DNA from: Plantago elongata
Taxonomy: Eukaryota > Streptophyta > Magnoliopsida > Lamiales > Plantaginaceae
Length of the DNA: 46,531 nt
Reading direction: 5' to 3'
NCBI GenBank assembly: GCA_036897095.1
Contig: JAYMSP010000578.1
Location: 1-46,531, forward strand
Shown here: piece after piece, positions 34,210-45,737 of the stretch
Numbering within the stretch: the stretch's first letter is position 1
Layout: the number at the start of each line of letters is the position of its first letter
Translations under genes and position numbers: made by a program
Notes under the pieces: generated by a model
What the model was told of the DNA's origin: nothing
Seen by the model: the letters and a program-made list of their open reading frames with translations, nothing else
The model's database searches: none

Positions 34210-36813
34210 ATGTCCTCATTAATCGTTTCTGCAGACCTACAATACCCAATTTCCCCGTATGTTCTTCCAGAGAAACTGTGGTTTGATGACTCAGGGACCA
34301 ACTACCTAATCTGGAAGGCTCATCTTGTGTCCTTGTTTCAGCCTCATGGTTTGCTGGGTTTCCTTGACGATACCAATCCACCACTGAAACTGTTCTGAAT
34401 CCTGGTGATTGTAAGATGGTCAGGAACCAAGATTACGTTACTTGGAGGAGGACTGATCAGTTTCTTAGGGAAAGGATTTTGGGACTCGTAGAGGATGTTA
34501 TTGCTCAAGCTTCTTTGGTGGATGATAGTTCACGAGACTTATGGAGGCACCTTGATGATAAGTTCCAGGAACATCTCAACCAGATTATGAATGGTTCAAG
34601 CGCAGGTGATAATCCCTTCTGTTACTATGATGTTTTGGATTGTATAGTTTGTTTCATTTCCATTTAATTTCTTGATATTTCAAAGTCTTGGAGTTTTCTT
34701 CTTGTATAAGCCGGTCCATCTACAATTGATCTGTTTTAAGCATTTGTTCTTGTGATAAGAATAGAAAGTTGACATGGACACTTTTAAACTGGAAGTGTAC
34801 TTTTATATCAGACTAATTACAGCTTTTGAATCAGTTCATTTTCTCAATTTGTCCTTTAACATATAGGTGCAGTACCAATTACAAATGCAAGACATGATAA
34901 ATTGTTAAAAGAACATGATGAGTACTCGCAGCTCCGAAGTGCTGTCCAACATGAGAACTGGGTAGTTGCGGAGCAGATTGTGAACAATGCAGGTGAGACC
35001 ATGAAAGAGACAGGGCTTCGTATTGCAGTTGGTGCGGGAAAAAGAGCCAGCATGTTTGTTACATATCTGGTTGCGCATATGTCTATAGAATCCTTCACCG
35101 CCAAGGATGCCATGGGTAACACGGCCTTGAGTATTGCTGCATCTACTGGCAACATAGAGGCAACCATTATATTGAAGGATGCACATGAAAATTTGCTATA
35201 CATCCCCAACATTTTGGGTGAGTATCCAGTCCATAAAGCAGCTAAACATGCAAGAAGGAACGTGCTGGTTTACTATGTTGATGTCACCAGTCATAATCAT
35301 GGTCCGGAAAATCTTTATGCAGACTTATCCGGGCTTTCGCTTCTATTTTCTATCATCCAAGCTGATTTTTGCGGTAAGTAACATGTTCTTTATTGATGTC
35401 TTTTGCTAAGAAGTGTTTTCACACAATATTAGGGGATGTGTATACAAAGATTCTATGCAAGTCTTGTTGAACTAGTACAGTAAATTTTCATCATATCAAG
35501 TATAAACTTGACTGGTTGATTTCATTTCTCATGGAAGATATCGCACTGGACTTGGTAAAGAAGTGCCCTTATTTGGCAAGGGTAAAAGGTCCAGCTAACT
35601 CTGGCTTTGGTGAGTATAGCACAGAGGAAACATGTGATTTTCTGATGCTAACTTTTCCATAGTGACTCCATATAGAAGAAACAACACTCAATATTCGAAT
35701 AGACAGACGAGAAAAGAATATCCTGCACTTGAGCTTGTCAAGTTTTGATGCATGGAGATGAAATCTATGGATATAGTTGAAGCTGAGGCCATTTATCATG
35801 ATGCCATCTTGATCGCTGCAAAACTAGGGAACCATGAGATTGTTGAAGTGATCTTAGAGACTTTTCCCGATGCTATATATTGTTCAAATCCATCTTCACT
35901 ACAGAATATTGCTCACGTGGCGGTCCAAAACCACTCTACAGAAGTGTTTGATCTCATTTGCCATATGAGTGATCAAATGCACCTTAAGTTAGATCTTCCT
36001 GATGTCAACGGGAACAACCTCCTGCCTTTGGCTGCAAAGTTAGCACCATATGATAAGCAAAGATTACATTCAAATGCAATTGCCAGGCTGCAACACGACG
36101 TTGCGTGGTTTAAGGTTATACTAAGCTCTCTTCCCATAATAAAATCTGATACTATATTGTTATGAAATCATGGTAGAATTATGCAATGTCCCCAGTTGAA
36201 GCAAAATGACAATTCAACAGGCAGTGGAGGGCGTTGTTCATCCTGTTTGTAAAGAGCAACTGAACAATGCCGGAAAATCCCCTATGACTGTTTTTAGAGG
36301 AGAACACGCAAAGTTGAAAAAGGAGGGAGAGCAATGGATAAAGAACTCAGCCAACAACTTCATCATTGCTGCCGTGCTTATTAGTACTTTTGCAGCAGCC
36401 ATAACTGTACCTGGTGGCAATGATAGCAGCACCGGGCTCCCCTTGTTTTCAAGGACCTCCGCGTTTGTATCATTTACTTGGTTTATTTCAATCTCTTTTC
36501 TCCTCTCAGTCATTTCTTTACTGACATTCCTGCATATCTCAATCAAGAGTTACAGAGAAGACGACTTCGACGTTAAACCATTGCTGTTAAGTTGGGTTGG
36601 TACAGCCTCTCCTTTTCAGTATATTTCTTGGTGATCAGTTTCACCAATGTCATTACTCTTTTGTTCCTTTCTAAGTTGCTTTATGGTTCTGTGTTCAGTG
36701 GACTTTTTTTCATTATCATTGTTAAGGCTAATGTTGTAAGGCCTATTTCACAGGGCTTTGGTGATGGTAGACTCAACTTTAAATTTGTTCAAAGGGTCTG
36801 GCAATCCTTGTAA
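34210..36813 (+). pseudogene. Gag-like/ankyrin/PGG gene, copy B, disabled
   Basis: The same exon plan as gene A can be followed: 34210-34605, 34867-35373, 35538-35609, 35663-36114 and 36221 to about 36813, with the same intron phases; the separate short exon 4 of gene A has no counterpart. Three lesions are visible. In exon 1, after NPPL, about 4 bases are missing relative to gene A near 34385, and the frame closes at TGA; the domain continues in another frame (DYVTWRRTDQ, DLWRHLDDKF). At about 35746, a TGA replaces a Leu codon just before CMEM. Near 36590, inside the membrane domain, a shift ends one frame at 36634 while homology continues in another (YFLVISF). Ankyrin blocks (GNTALSIAASTGNIEATIIL, DAILIAAKLGNHEIVEVIL) and AAITVPGGND remain clear. 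Shorter partial products are possible, but a full protein is not. Confidence 0.75.
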
Positions 36814-36975
36814 AACGAGCCTCACAATTTTAGCCTATTTTAGAAATGGTGAAATATTACTTCTTGTGATTGTTGGCTTGTAAGTTTATTTTTAATCACC
36901 ATAAACTCATATGAGTGTTTAGGGTTTAGGTATATATCAATGAATCCTTTCTTCATTCCTTAAAACGTGACTGCG
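36814..36975. other. 3' flank of copy B
   Basis: Short AT-rich flank; nothing recognised. Confidence 0.5.
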
Positions 36976-37530
36976 AAACGTGACAAATAGGACCGTGATA
37001 AATTGTAACGCTTCTACAAACGTGATAAATAGGACCGTGATAAATTGTAACGCTTCTGCAAACGTGAGAGCCGACCATTCGTGAAGTGCCTTCCTGGAGC
37101 CGACTAAGAGCTATGACGTAAATAACTGTCACTCAAACTCCTTGACTAGTCGGACCGACCCTACCCGAATGAGTCCGATCCCAATTGGCTTATCAAAAGT
37201 CGGAAGTATTATAACCAGGCCAGACTAACAAGTCGACTATCGGTATCTCAGAGCCGACCTGACACACTCCTAGAGCTCGGCCGGATCACGGCATGCCACC
37301 TGTCTATGATGACACGTGTTAGGTTGGAGTTTACCCTACCAACCGACGACGACGTTCGGAGGTTGGTCTTTCGGGATTTGCTATAAATATCGGGCATTTA
37401 CTCCTAATTAAGAAGTAATTGTCATTAATATACTACACTTTACATCTATTCGGATTACTCACATCCAACCATCATGCTAATTCGTGTTTTATCGGTTTGT
37501 CTTAGACATAAAGGGCCTAACACGCCACCT
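36976..37530 (+). mobile_element. LTR-like fragment with a 42-bp tandem repeat
   Basis: A GC-richer block with several GAGCCGAC / GTCGGACC-type motifs, a TATAAATA box at 37382-37389 and downstream CT-rich sequence, as in plant LTRs. It starts with two copies of a 42-bp unit (36976-37017 and 37018-37059), AAACGTGAYAAATAGGACCG followed by TGATAAATTGTAACGCTTCT, and the start of a third. Exact LTR ends were not found and no internal coding region follows, so it may be a solo LTR or a TRIM-type piece. Confidence 0.4.
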
Positions 37531-37974
37531 TCCCCTGCAGATCATACTTCAGAGGAGACTTGTCTTGGTAATTACAATTAACTTAAAATAATTCTTTTTA
37601 GCACAAACACTTAACCACTTTTATCCCACGTCAGATTCACCGACATAAAAATTACAATATAGAAACAACACATATATTCCTTATGGTTTGTACAATAAGG
37701 TTAGTTCCAAATCATAGATTTTTATAATCTTGTGTTGGTCCAATAATATTAACCTAACTTCTCTCACACCCCCAAATAAGTACCCGCTTCTCATTTAAGT
37801 CCATATGAGTTTACCAATTACACCCAAATCGACTTTGAAATTAAATGTAATTAGAAGATTCAATTACCTAGAGGAGTAATTAATTAATTAATTAATGACT
37901 ATTGATGGTCCATTATAAGTAATTCCACCATCAACACTCTCGAAACATCCATTATCTGAAAAGATGAGGCGAAA

Positions 37975-38450
37975 TCAGAGAGATGGGAATTCCGATGAAT
38001 GGGGTGGTTGCCCCTCTCTGTTCGCCGATGATTCCAATGCCAAAAAAACCAACAGCCCCTTCTTGGAATAAACTAAACTGTATTAGTGCTGCTGCTACTA
38101 CTACTACTAGTATCCTCTTCAGGAATTTGCAAGCAAAGCAAGCGCTCTATGTATGTATGCATGCATGTATGGATCTATGTATGTAACATTGCCATTTTCC
38201 TCTTCTGGGTTTCCCAGATCTGCTATTTTTCAGTGGATCGGAAACTCAAACCCAAATGTTATAACAGAGAGGCTGTGATGATGATTCATGATTGTTTTGT
38301 GTTCGAGCTAATGGGTCGGGCATGGAGATATTAGGCCCGTATCTTGGCGGGGCGACCCGGATGGCGCTCACGCGCAACCGGTGATTCGCAGTCATGGCGT
38401 GGTTACAATCTTCTTCGCCTCTTGTTACACTTCAAATCTGAGCCTTCTTT
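37975..38450 (+). repeat. Proximal duplication, copy 1 (partner at 42381-42835)
   Basis: Unidentified conserved block. It shares with the partner GAGATGGGA, GGGGTGGTTG, CTCTGTTCGCCGATGATT, CCAACAGCCCCTT, GAGGCT.TGATGATTC and AATGGGTCGGGC. It also shares CCCGTATCTTGGCG.GGC, ACCCGGATGGC, CACGCGCAACCG, TTCGCAG.CATGGCGTGG and TCTGAGCCT. Offsets between the anchors are 4376-4410 bases. The ORFs in the two copies do not match each other, so the conserved signal is at the nucleotide level. It could be a non-coding RNA gene, a 5' leader or a regulatory region. Confidence 0.6.
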
Positions 38451-41259
38451 TCTACATTTTCTTGTCAATTCCATATTTCTGTTCAATTTCATTCACTTTT
38501 TTTTCTTTTCCTATTCTCTTTCACATTTTCACACTGTATAAATTTCAGACTTAGTTACATATCTACAAACATCTGATTATACAATTAATTAAAAACAAAA
38601 ATTCCAGTTGATTTTAACAAGAAAAGAACAAAATAAATTCATATAATAGCGATTCTTAAAAGTTAAAATTATAACATCACCAACTAAAATATAATTCTAA
38701 TGATGTCTTTCTCTTAAATCATAATAAAGCATCAAATATATGCGTGAAATAATATTTTCACGAAACATCAGATCGTATAATCAATGGAAACGAAAAATAA
38801 AAAGTCAATTTTCACTTACGATTGAGATTTTTACGGGAAAAGCAACAAGAATCGATATATTATATGAAAATTAATTAAATTATAGCTAGCTATTCATTCA
38901 ACCGATTCGCCTGATTCATGATCAATTTAAAGAAACCCAATGAAATCGTATAGAATTTTGGCGGAGATGATTCCCGGCGAAATCGTACAGTGCTGGCAGA
39001 AATGCCAGAGCGAAAAGTGAAATCTGACAGATTTATTTTCCCGTGAACATTGGGGAACATAGGTCAATGATCAGTTTTGGTTTTTGGCTTATTTTGATAA
39101 TCGAACAATATTTGTCCCCTTCTACCACATTTTTTTTAATTAAAGGGAAAAATTACACCAGGTCTCCCAACAAAATATCCTATTAACAAGAACGTCCCCC
39201 TAGGTGAACAATAACGCCACATGACAAGTTTCATAAATCAATAACGCATTAGTTCAAAAGTTAACCCTTTAATCTACGTGGCGGACAATTAATTAGTGAC
39301 ATGGATTTATTCAAAAATAATTTTCTATATTTTACAAATTACAGTTAATACTTGTTACTTATTTAACATTTAATTCATAACCCTAACGTTTATTACAATT
39401 TCATACAAAATCACATTTATTTTATTTTATTCATTTTCAAAACCAAAATAAATTGTAATAATGTCTTCTTAAATTCTTTTCTTTCACAAACCCCTAAAAA
39501 AATTAAAAACACTTATTCATTACTAGGATGGAGCTTGAATCTCCATCTTCGGAGCTTCAAAGCTCAATGGAGCTCCAAAACCTCCTTTTATTGGACCTTG
39601 AACAACTCTGAAAATGGAGTTGTAGCATATTTAGAGTTGTATCATCATTTTAAGAGCTAGTTGTTCAAGTTTCGTGAACGAAGGAATTATCTTTTTTCAA
39701 TTAGGGATTAGAGTCGTGTGCTAGGTACGTTAAATATATGCAAATTGTGTGATGATGATGATGAAAAATAATTGTAATTTGAAAATAATTTGAGTTTGAT
39801 GATGATGAATAAGGTCAAGAATGGTGAAACATGAAGGTTTGATGAAGACGAATAATAAGTGTTTGGATTGTTTTCGGCGAATTATAAGATTAAAATAAAC
39901 TTCATAGGGGTTAAAGATGAAATTTATAATTTAATTATTCACATGAAACTTATTAATGAACTCATCCATGCGACTATAATCGGGTATACATAATAAATAA
40001 TGTGAGTATACATAACAAGAATGAATAGAGTAATGTAATAAAAATTAATTGGTGTCAGAATAATTTATTTTCTTATTTTTATCCGTAAATATCGCATATG
40101 CATAATTTGTACTATAGCTATAGAACTTTTAACAAAATAAAGATATGATGTCCGGGTATAATGAATATAGATAAAAGAATTTATATACCAATATACAAAT
40201 CAATGTAAGTAATAATCATTATTAAATTAAATATACCTTTTCGATAAAAAATAGTTTATTTAAAAATATAAGAATTTTTTATGATACTCTTTTCTTTTAT
40301 TTCCCTTGACTTTTTTCAGGTTTTCCTACCTTTCACTTTCTTCATTTCCCATCGAAAAGACACATAAATTTACATTCCCCTTTCTTTTCTTTTCCTTTTC
40401 TTTCTCTTGAAATTCCTTAAACCATGCATAGTTTTAGAAGAATATAATAAAATAATATTAACATATTACTAATATAAATGACTTGATATTACACTTGTTT
40501 ACTAGCTTGAGCGTTTGGGTTAGGTGAAAGTCTATTATGATATAAGGTTCAATCTCTCGAATTCAAACTTTTAACAAAATTAATTTTGTGTCATGTGAAT
40601 TTCTACTCGAATAAATTTTACAAAGAAGTTGAAAGTGAATATGAGTCTGGGGTTTTGAGGTGTTAATATAACACCCAACTTCGCTACCATCCCCACCTTA
40701 CAAATTAAATGAGAGTGAATTTTATGTTGACGAAGACCAGATTTCCTCCGATAAATGCTTAATGAGGGTTTTGTCCCGATTAATTATGAAACGCCGTACG
40801 TTCTTCCTAGCACGTAGAACTACAACATCTAGTGGCATGCCATACAACCACATACAGGCTGTTTGGGAGCCAATTTTAGAAGAGACAAGTCTTTCAAAAG
40901 TTGACTTTACATGTTTGCTATTTACTTATACATTTTAACTGAGATTATTGTAAATTGAGTTTTATAACACTACTCACCTCATCTATTCTCTCTAGATGTT
41001 GCAATTGAGAGTGCCGTTAGTGGGTTGAATTTTAAAATTTATTTACTTTCAATTCACTTTTTCATTTAAAAGCATTTATAATTCATACAATACAATCATT
41101 TTTTGACAAAAACAATCCAATAATATCATTTTAACTACCTAAAACGGTTATTCATCCAATTTTTAATTATTCAATCACTACACACATTAAATATGTACTT
41201 ACATTCTTACATAATCTATTTAAAATGCACCAATACCAAAAACTATATTTTATAAGAAT
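38451..41259. other. Long AT-rich region without recognised genes
   Basis: Mostly A+T-rich. At 38890-39060 (minus) there is a 56-codon ORF starting MFPNVHGKIN that I do not recognise. A GCTGGCAGAAATGCCAGAGC hairpin lies at about 38992-39011. 39525-39640 is rich in GGAGCTTGAA/GGAGCTCC words similar to those at 44520-44800. 40500-40570 has weak tRNA-like box motifs (GGTTCAATCTC), possibly a SINE relic. No supported gene. Confidence 0.5.
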
Positions 41260-41810
41260 ATATACCCGTCGTGGTTGTTGACAGCGAGTTTCAGACAACA
41301 CCTTGTCTTGAGGACAAGACAAATGAAAAGGGGTAGAGGTATTGTAATGATTGTGGCTTTGAGAGCGTGATAATTCGTCTTACCATTTTACTGCATTGTT
41401 ATTTTAGCCAAGTTATCTTTTACTAGAAGGGAGAAGTTTGTTGAGAGTATGTTATAACCTGGGGGAGTCGGTTGAGTTTACCTACTACAACATGCCATTT
41501 TGTCACCAATCAGCATACATACTACGTGATGTGGAGGAGAACAACTAAGAAGAGACTTGATTAGATAATTTCCTCTCAAATCTTATACACCTTTCTCCTC
41601 ATTCGTTTATATTTGTTGATCGGAGCTTTTCCGTTTTAGGTTGCTCGTGACTATACCAAAGTTGCTATTCCAGTGTCTTTGGTTATTATTGCGTTGTTTT
41701 TTGTAGTTTGATTGTACCGTGATTTGGTTTATCAATACAATCGGACTATTTCCTTACTTGCTAGCTAGTTTCATTTACTATCGAGTTACACAATATTTCG
41801 GGTCACAACA
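41260..41810 (+). mobile_element. 3' end and LTR of a Ty3/gypsy-type retrotransposon, remnant
   Basis: Before the LTR lies a stretch (41275-41330) reading like the end of a gypsy polyprotein and spacer (CTTGTCTTGAGGACAAGAC), then a purine-rich tract GAAAAGGGGTAGAGG. The LTR then probably runs from TGTAATGATTG (41343) to GGTCACAACA (41810), about 468 bp. It has CT-rich and GTTTGATTGTACC-like internal sequence typical of such LTRs. No other part of the element was found upstream, so it is a fragment. Confidence 0.45.
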
Positions 41811-42380
41811 ACATAATAATTCCTTCAAATTCTTCACTCATACAACGTATCAAATATAACAAGATATCATGATGTGAAAAAAAGAAGAAAAAATTTTGAC
41901 AGTCCAAATAAAAAATATGATTTCACAAATAAATTAAATGTAAATTAATAACGTAACATATCATGTTTACAATTGGTTTTATTTCGAGCTTCAGTTATGG
42001 AGAAAGGGTATATTCATGTGATACGGAGAGAAAAATATATTATTTTAATAAAAAATAAATTAATAATATAAAAAATTCTTATATGTATATATTATTTTTA
42101 TTAACTAATATTTCTCATAATAACGCCAGCCTTAAATTAATCATAAGTTAAATTTGTATATTGGCGAAATTTTTACTGACTAATCTATATCAACAACATT
42201 CAATTCCAATTGTCATAATTGCCCTTTAACACCGTTTAACAAAATAAGGCAAATAACAAGTCGAAGAAGGGCAAAAGAGTACAAGAAACTGCTAGAAAAG
42301 GAAGCTTATCGTTCTTCCTTACTGCAATTGCAAAACCCATTAGCTCAGAGATCTGGGGGAATCAAGAAAAATGAGGTGAA
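41811..42380. other. AT-rich gap
   Basis: A+T-rich sequence leading to duplication copy 2. No gene or repeat recognised. Confidence 0.5.
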
Positions 42381-42835
42381 TAGTGAGATGGGAGTTTTAC
42401 GATTAAGGGGGTGGTTGGTTGCCTTCTCTGTTCGCCGATGATTTACTCCGATGCTGCCATAACCAACAGCCCCTTTTCATCATCATCATCCAATTCATCA
42501 ACAACACCACACCATGCTTTCTTTCTTTCTTTCTCTCTCTCTCTCTCTCTCCCTCTTTTTGGTTGATTTTTATCAACCACCACCTGAGCTGTTCTTCGTA
42601 CTTTCTGTGATTCAATAACAAGAGGCTATGATGATTCTTCTCTCTCTGAGATGTAGTAATTTCTTTCTTCGACTTCTGAGCTTTTAATGGGTCGGGCTGA
42701 TGAGATTCGACCCGTATCTTGGCGTGGCAACCCGGATGGCACGTGTCTTTTCACGCGCAACCGTTGGTTCGCAGCCATGGCGTGGTGGAGTCTTCTTCGT
42801 TGCCCGTTACATTTCAGATCTGAGCCTCATTTTTT
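42381..42835 (+). repeat. Proximal duplication, copy 2 (partner at 37975-38450)
   Basis: Partner of copy 1. It carries a CTTT/CT microsatellite at about 42521-42552 that copy 1 lacks. A short hairpin is possible where GGGTCG (42690-42695) faces CGACCC (about 42709-42714). The ORF starting at 42687 (MGRADEIRPVSWRGNP) differs from copy 1 and is probably by chance. Confidence 0.6.
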
Positions 42836-42925
42836 GCTTTTTGATTGTTTGAATCATTTGTTTATTTTGTTTCATCTGTAAAATTCGAGTAGTGACTATG
42901 AAACAAAATTCTACCCAAGTAATCA

Positions 42926-43045
42926 ATGGCTTGGAACCACCTTCATCTAGTGGAGGAAATTAAAAGAAGCTTGGTGCATGGTGGGAACAAGAATCTGCTG
43001 TGGACTTACAGGGAAAACAAAGGACCTGCAGACCTTTTGCCTTTG
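42926..43045 (+). pseudogene. Possible relic of an RNase H domain (LINE type)
   Basis: The frame reads HLVEEIKRSLVHGGNKNLLW, then TYRENKGPADLLPL. This resembles the end of the RVT_3 RNase H domain common in plant LINE-derived proteins, where a helix is followed by Tyr-Arg-Glu-x-Asn-x-x-Ala-Asp. Only this block is visible; no catalytic acidic cluster was found upstream, so it is a fragment at best. Confidence 0.35.
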
Positions 43046-43076
43046 GTTAAAATTGGAAATGATTATGATTTTGACA

Positions 43077-43217
43077 ATTTGAATGGAAATTTGGAAGGAT
43101 TTTGGTGAAATTGTGTTTAAAATAGAATTGAAATGAAGGCATTTGAAGTGTATTTTAGGTCAAATTATTATTTATCGAACCAAATAGACTGGTTTAAATA
43201 CTTTCCCAAATAGCCCT
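43077..43217. mobile_element. Truncated MITE, same family as 8934-9092
   Basis: It matches the interior and right part of the element at 8934-9092: GGTGAAATTGTGTTTA, GGCATTTGAAGTGTATTTTA, ATCGAACCAAATAGAC and AAATAGCCCTGTA. The left terminal repeat is missing or too diverged to see. Confidence 0.5.
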
Positions 43218-43492
43218 GTAATCTTTGAATGTCTTAATTTTCATCCGTAGGAACTTTGTGAATCTTAGAACTAGTTTTAGAATTTGTCAAAGTAGTTTTA
43301 GAATTTGTGATATTCGATCTTTGTAGCTTAGTTTGTATCTTTCTAATGAATTTGAGATGATTATTTAATGTAAGGTTTCTTTGTGTTCGACTAATTCGTT
43401 TTTGTAAATCAATTTAGTAGTAATGTGAAGTTATTTATTTTAAAAAAATATCAGTGTCTGATACACCTATGACTCTGAAGCATAATCATTAA

Positions 43493-43735
43493 GGGACTGA
43501 TTGGAGTAGCATCTAAATGCCTGTTTGGATGCTTTTGTATTTGTTATGGCATTTAAATGCCGAATATTAAAATGACTCTACAGTAGCAACATTTTTCTCT
43601 ACCTATATAACAAACCTATAATACTCTATACAATTACAATTCTATACCAAACACAATTTTAACAATCTCACTACAATTCCGATCACTATTCAGACATTTA
43701 AATCGGGGCATTTAAGTCGGATGTCAATTAGCCCC
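43493..43735. mobile_element. Tourist-like (PIF/Harbinger) MITE with TAA duplication
   Basis: 243 bp flanked by TAA at 43490-43492 and 43736-43738. The left end is GGGACTGATTGG and the right end, reversed, is GGGGCTAATTGA. Subterminal AAATGCC motifs also face each other. A 3-bp TAA/TTA target site and G-rich ends are the signature of PIF/Harbinger MITEs. There is no coding capacity. Confidence 0.7.
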
Positions 43736-43738
43736 TAA

Positions 43739-44514
43739 AAGATCGAAGACAGGTAAAAAGATAAACAAAAACAGCTTAAGAACTCAATATGTGTATATGT
43801 TTGCTTTGATAGTTTTTAAAACGGTTAAAGGGTGACTCGAATTCTGATTTATTAGTTAGAGTTGAAACATATTAAACTAAGTCGTGCTACATTATCATAT
43901 TCGTTTTGACAGTATTTAAATTTTTCTTATTTTAAGTTTTTTCATTGTATAATTAAAATATAATATTACATCACATTTTATTCAAATATACTCAGATATA
44001 CTTTTTCCATCACTTCAATAACTTCATTATAATAATATTAATTAAATATTCATTTGTATTCTAACTTAATAAGATAAAATATCAATAATGGAAGTATAGT
44101 ACACATGTGTGCATTTCAAAGAGAGGCAGATGAATTGAAAAGATAAAAAATATAGTAATAAATGAATTTTCTATTTTATTTATTTTTAAGGCAAGTACAT
44201 TTTGTGGAGTAAAAATATGAGAATGAACTTTTCTTTTTTAAACAATTAGTTTGGTTAGCTTATTATGCTTGATTAATTTAAGTACTATGTCACACTATAC
44301 TATAAATAGTATACTATTCAAAACTTGACAAGTGGTAAAATTAAATATTAAAAATTTAATTATAATTAAATTTAATAATTTATATAATTTTAAAAATACA
44401 AATTACACAAAATTACAAGGTACACCCCCTCAATATGCACTTTACATATTATCCCTATCATTTTATTGTTCATCACCACCACCTCCCCCATCATCAACAC
44501 ACCATCACCACCTT
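43739..44514. other. AT-rich gap
   Basis: Strongly A+T-rich; no gene recognised. The end (44470-44520) is CCA/CAT-rich low-complexity sequence. Confidence 0.55.
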
Positions 44515-44805
44515 TATACCGGAGCTCCGGTCAGCTCACCCACATTTTTTTTTCATTTCTTATTTCGAGTTCAGGTGATCGGAACTCCATGAAAGCTCGG
44601 AGCTTCCATGGAGTTCGTCCATGGACGAACCAGATCAGGCTTCCATGGAGGCTTGAAGCTTCTGTGGACAAAATCAAATATGAATCCATATCTGATTTCG
44701 TCCACGGAAGCTTCCACGGAAGCTTGAATCTTCATCTCTATCTTCTGTGGTTCATGATCAAGCTCCGCCGGAATTTTTGCCGGAGCTCCGACGGTAATTT
44801 TAGTT
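44515..44805. repeat. Palindrome-rich block with a long near-perfect hairpin
   Basis: The arms at about 44651-44682 and 44687-44719 are inverted copies: GAAGCTTCTGTGGAC followed by AAAATCAAATATG, against CATATCTGATTTCGTCCACG followed by GAAGCTTCC. The loop is about 4 bases, with few mismatches over more than 30 bases. The flanks hold more palindromes: CCGGAGCTCCGG (44519-44530), GTTCGTCCATGGACGAAC (44613-44630) and CCGCCGGAA..TTTGCCGGAG. ORFs are open on both strands here (44466-44822 plus, 44571-44879 minus) because of the symmetry, and neither resembles a protein family. Confidence 0.65.
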
Positions 44806-45648
44806 CTTCTTCTTTGAGATGAAATGAGTAATTTGTGAACGACAGTGCGACACTCTATCGATTTAATAATTACAACCATCGAGATTGAATCAAAATTTAA
44901 TTTAACAGTTAAAAAGTGTATATCATTATTAGTACAATGCGACGGTACTATTTTTAGCCATTCTTTAACTTCTTTAACTATCTAACTAGTTGATTTATGA
45001 AGCCACAAAAATAGCTTTGTATTAGTTAATGATGAAAGAAGTTTCTTCAACTGGAATATTAGTTCCAAGTACCGCCTAAATTTATAGGGTGATTGATCTA
45101 GAATGAATAATACTACCATACTTCTTAATATGATGCATATATATGACCCAAATCATACGCAACCTTAATTAGTTAGTCGTTGAAGGTAAGCAAATACTCT
45201 GATATACTAATTACCAAAAGTTCCCATTTCATGGCAAATTCGCCACAGGCCCACAGCATCAGCATGTGTATGTATACATCTGGAATCTGGATTGTCAAAG
45301 AAAGAAATTGTGACGAAATTAATTACGTTGGAATAGTAATTACAGAAGATTTCAATTTCGTTGCAAGTTGTTGCATTGCCTGCCGCATGTGGAAATAAAG
45401 TGTCCCGACAAGGCCATCCCCCAATTAAGATTTATCGGGAGCAGTATGGTCTTCGTCTTCGTCTTCGGCCAAAAAACAAAAATCACAGTTTCAGTGAGTT
45501 GTAAGATAAATTTGCAGCTGATTGAAGAACAATAAAAATAAAAGACATTAAATGATAAATTCTCAACCTTACATTAATGATAGAACTACGTACTCATAGG
45601 AATATAGTGGCACTTGTTCCATAATCCTTGAGTGTGTTATCTTCGCTC
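44806..45648. other. Region upstream of ankyrin gene C
   Basis: AT-rich sequence with an unrecognised 72-codon ORF (45180-45398) and a (TCTTCG)n run near 45451-45468. Probably the promoter region of gene C. Confidence 0.5.
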
Positions 45649-45656
45649 TATATATA
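45649..45656 (+). promoter_or_regulatory. Probable TATA box of ankyrin gene C
   Basis: TATATATA, about 85 bases upstream of the ATG at 45738, in the setting CTCTATATATAGG. A good core-promoter match by sequence and distance. Confidence 0.5.
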
Positions 45657-45737
45657 GGTGCCGTTCCACAAAAAACTACTCGTGGAAGTATGACTTTTCA
45701 GTTTCCACAAATCAATATAAATCTTACATATTGTCCA

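Noticed and set aside
38890-39060. Minus-strand 56-codon ORF beginning MFPNVHGKIN
   Set aside because: Not recognised and short; noted only in the gap description.
44466-44879. Overlapping ORFs on both strands
   Set aside because: The palindromic sequence opens both strands alike; no protein-family features.
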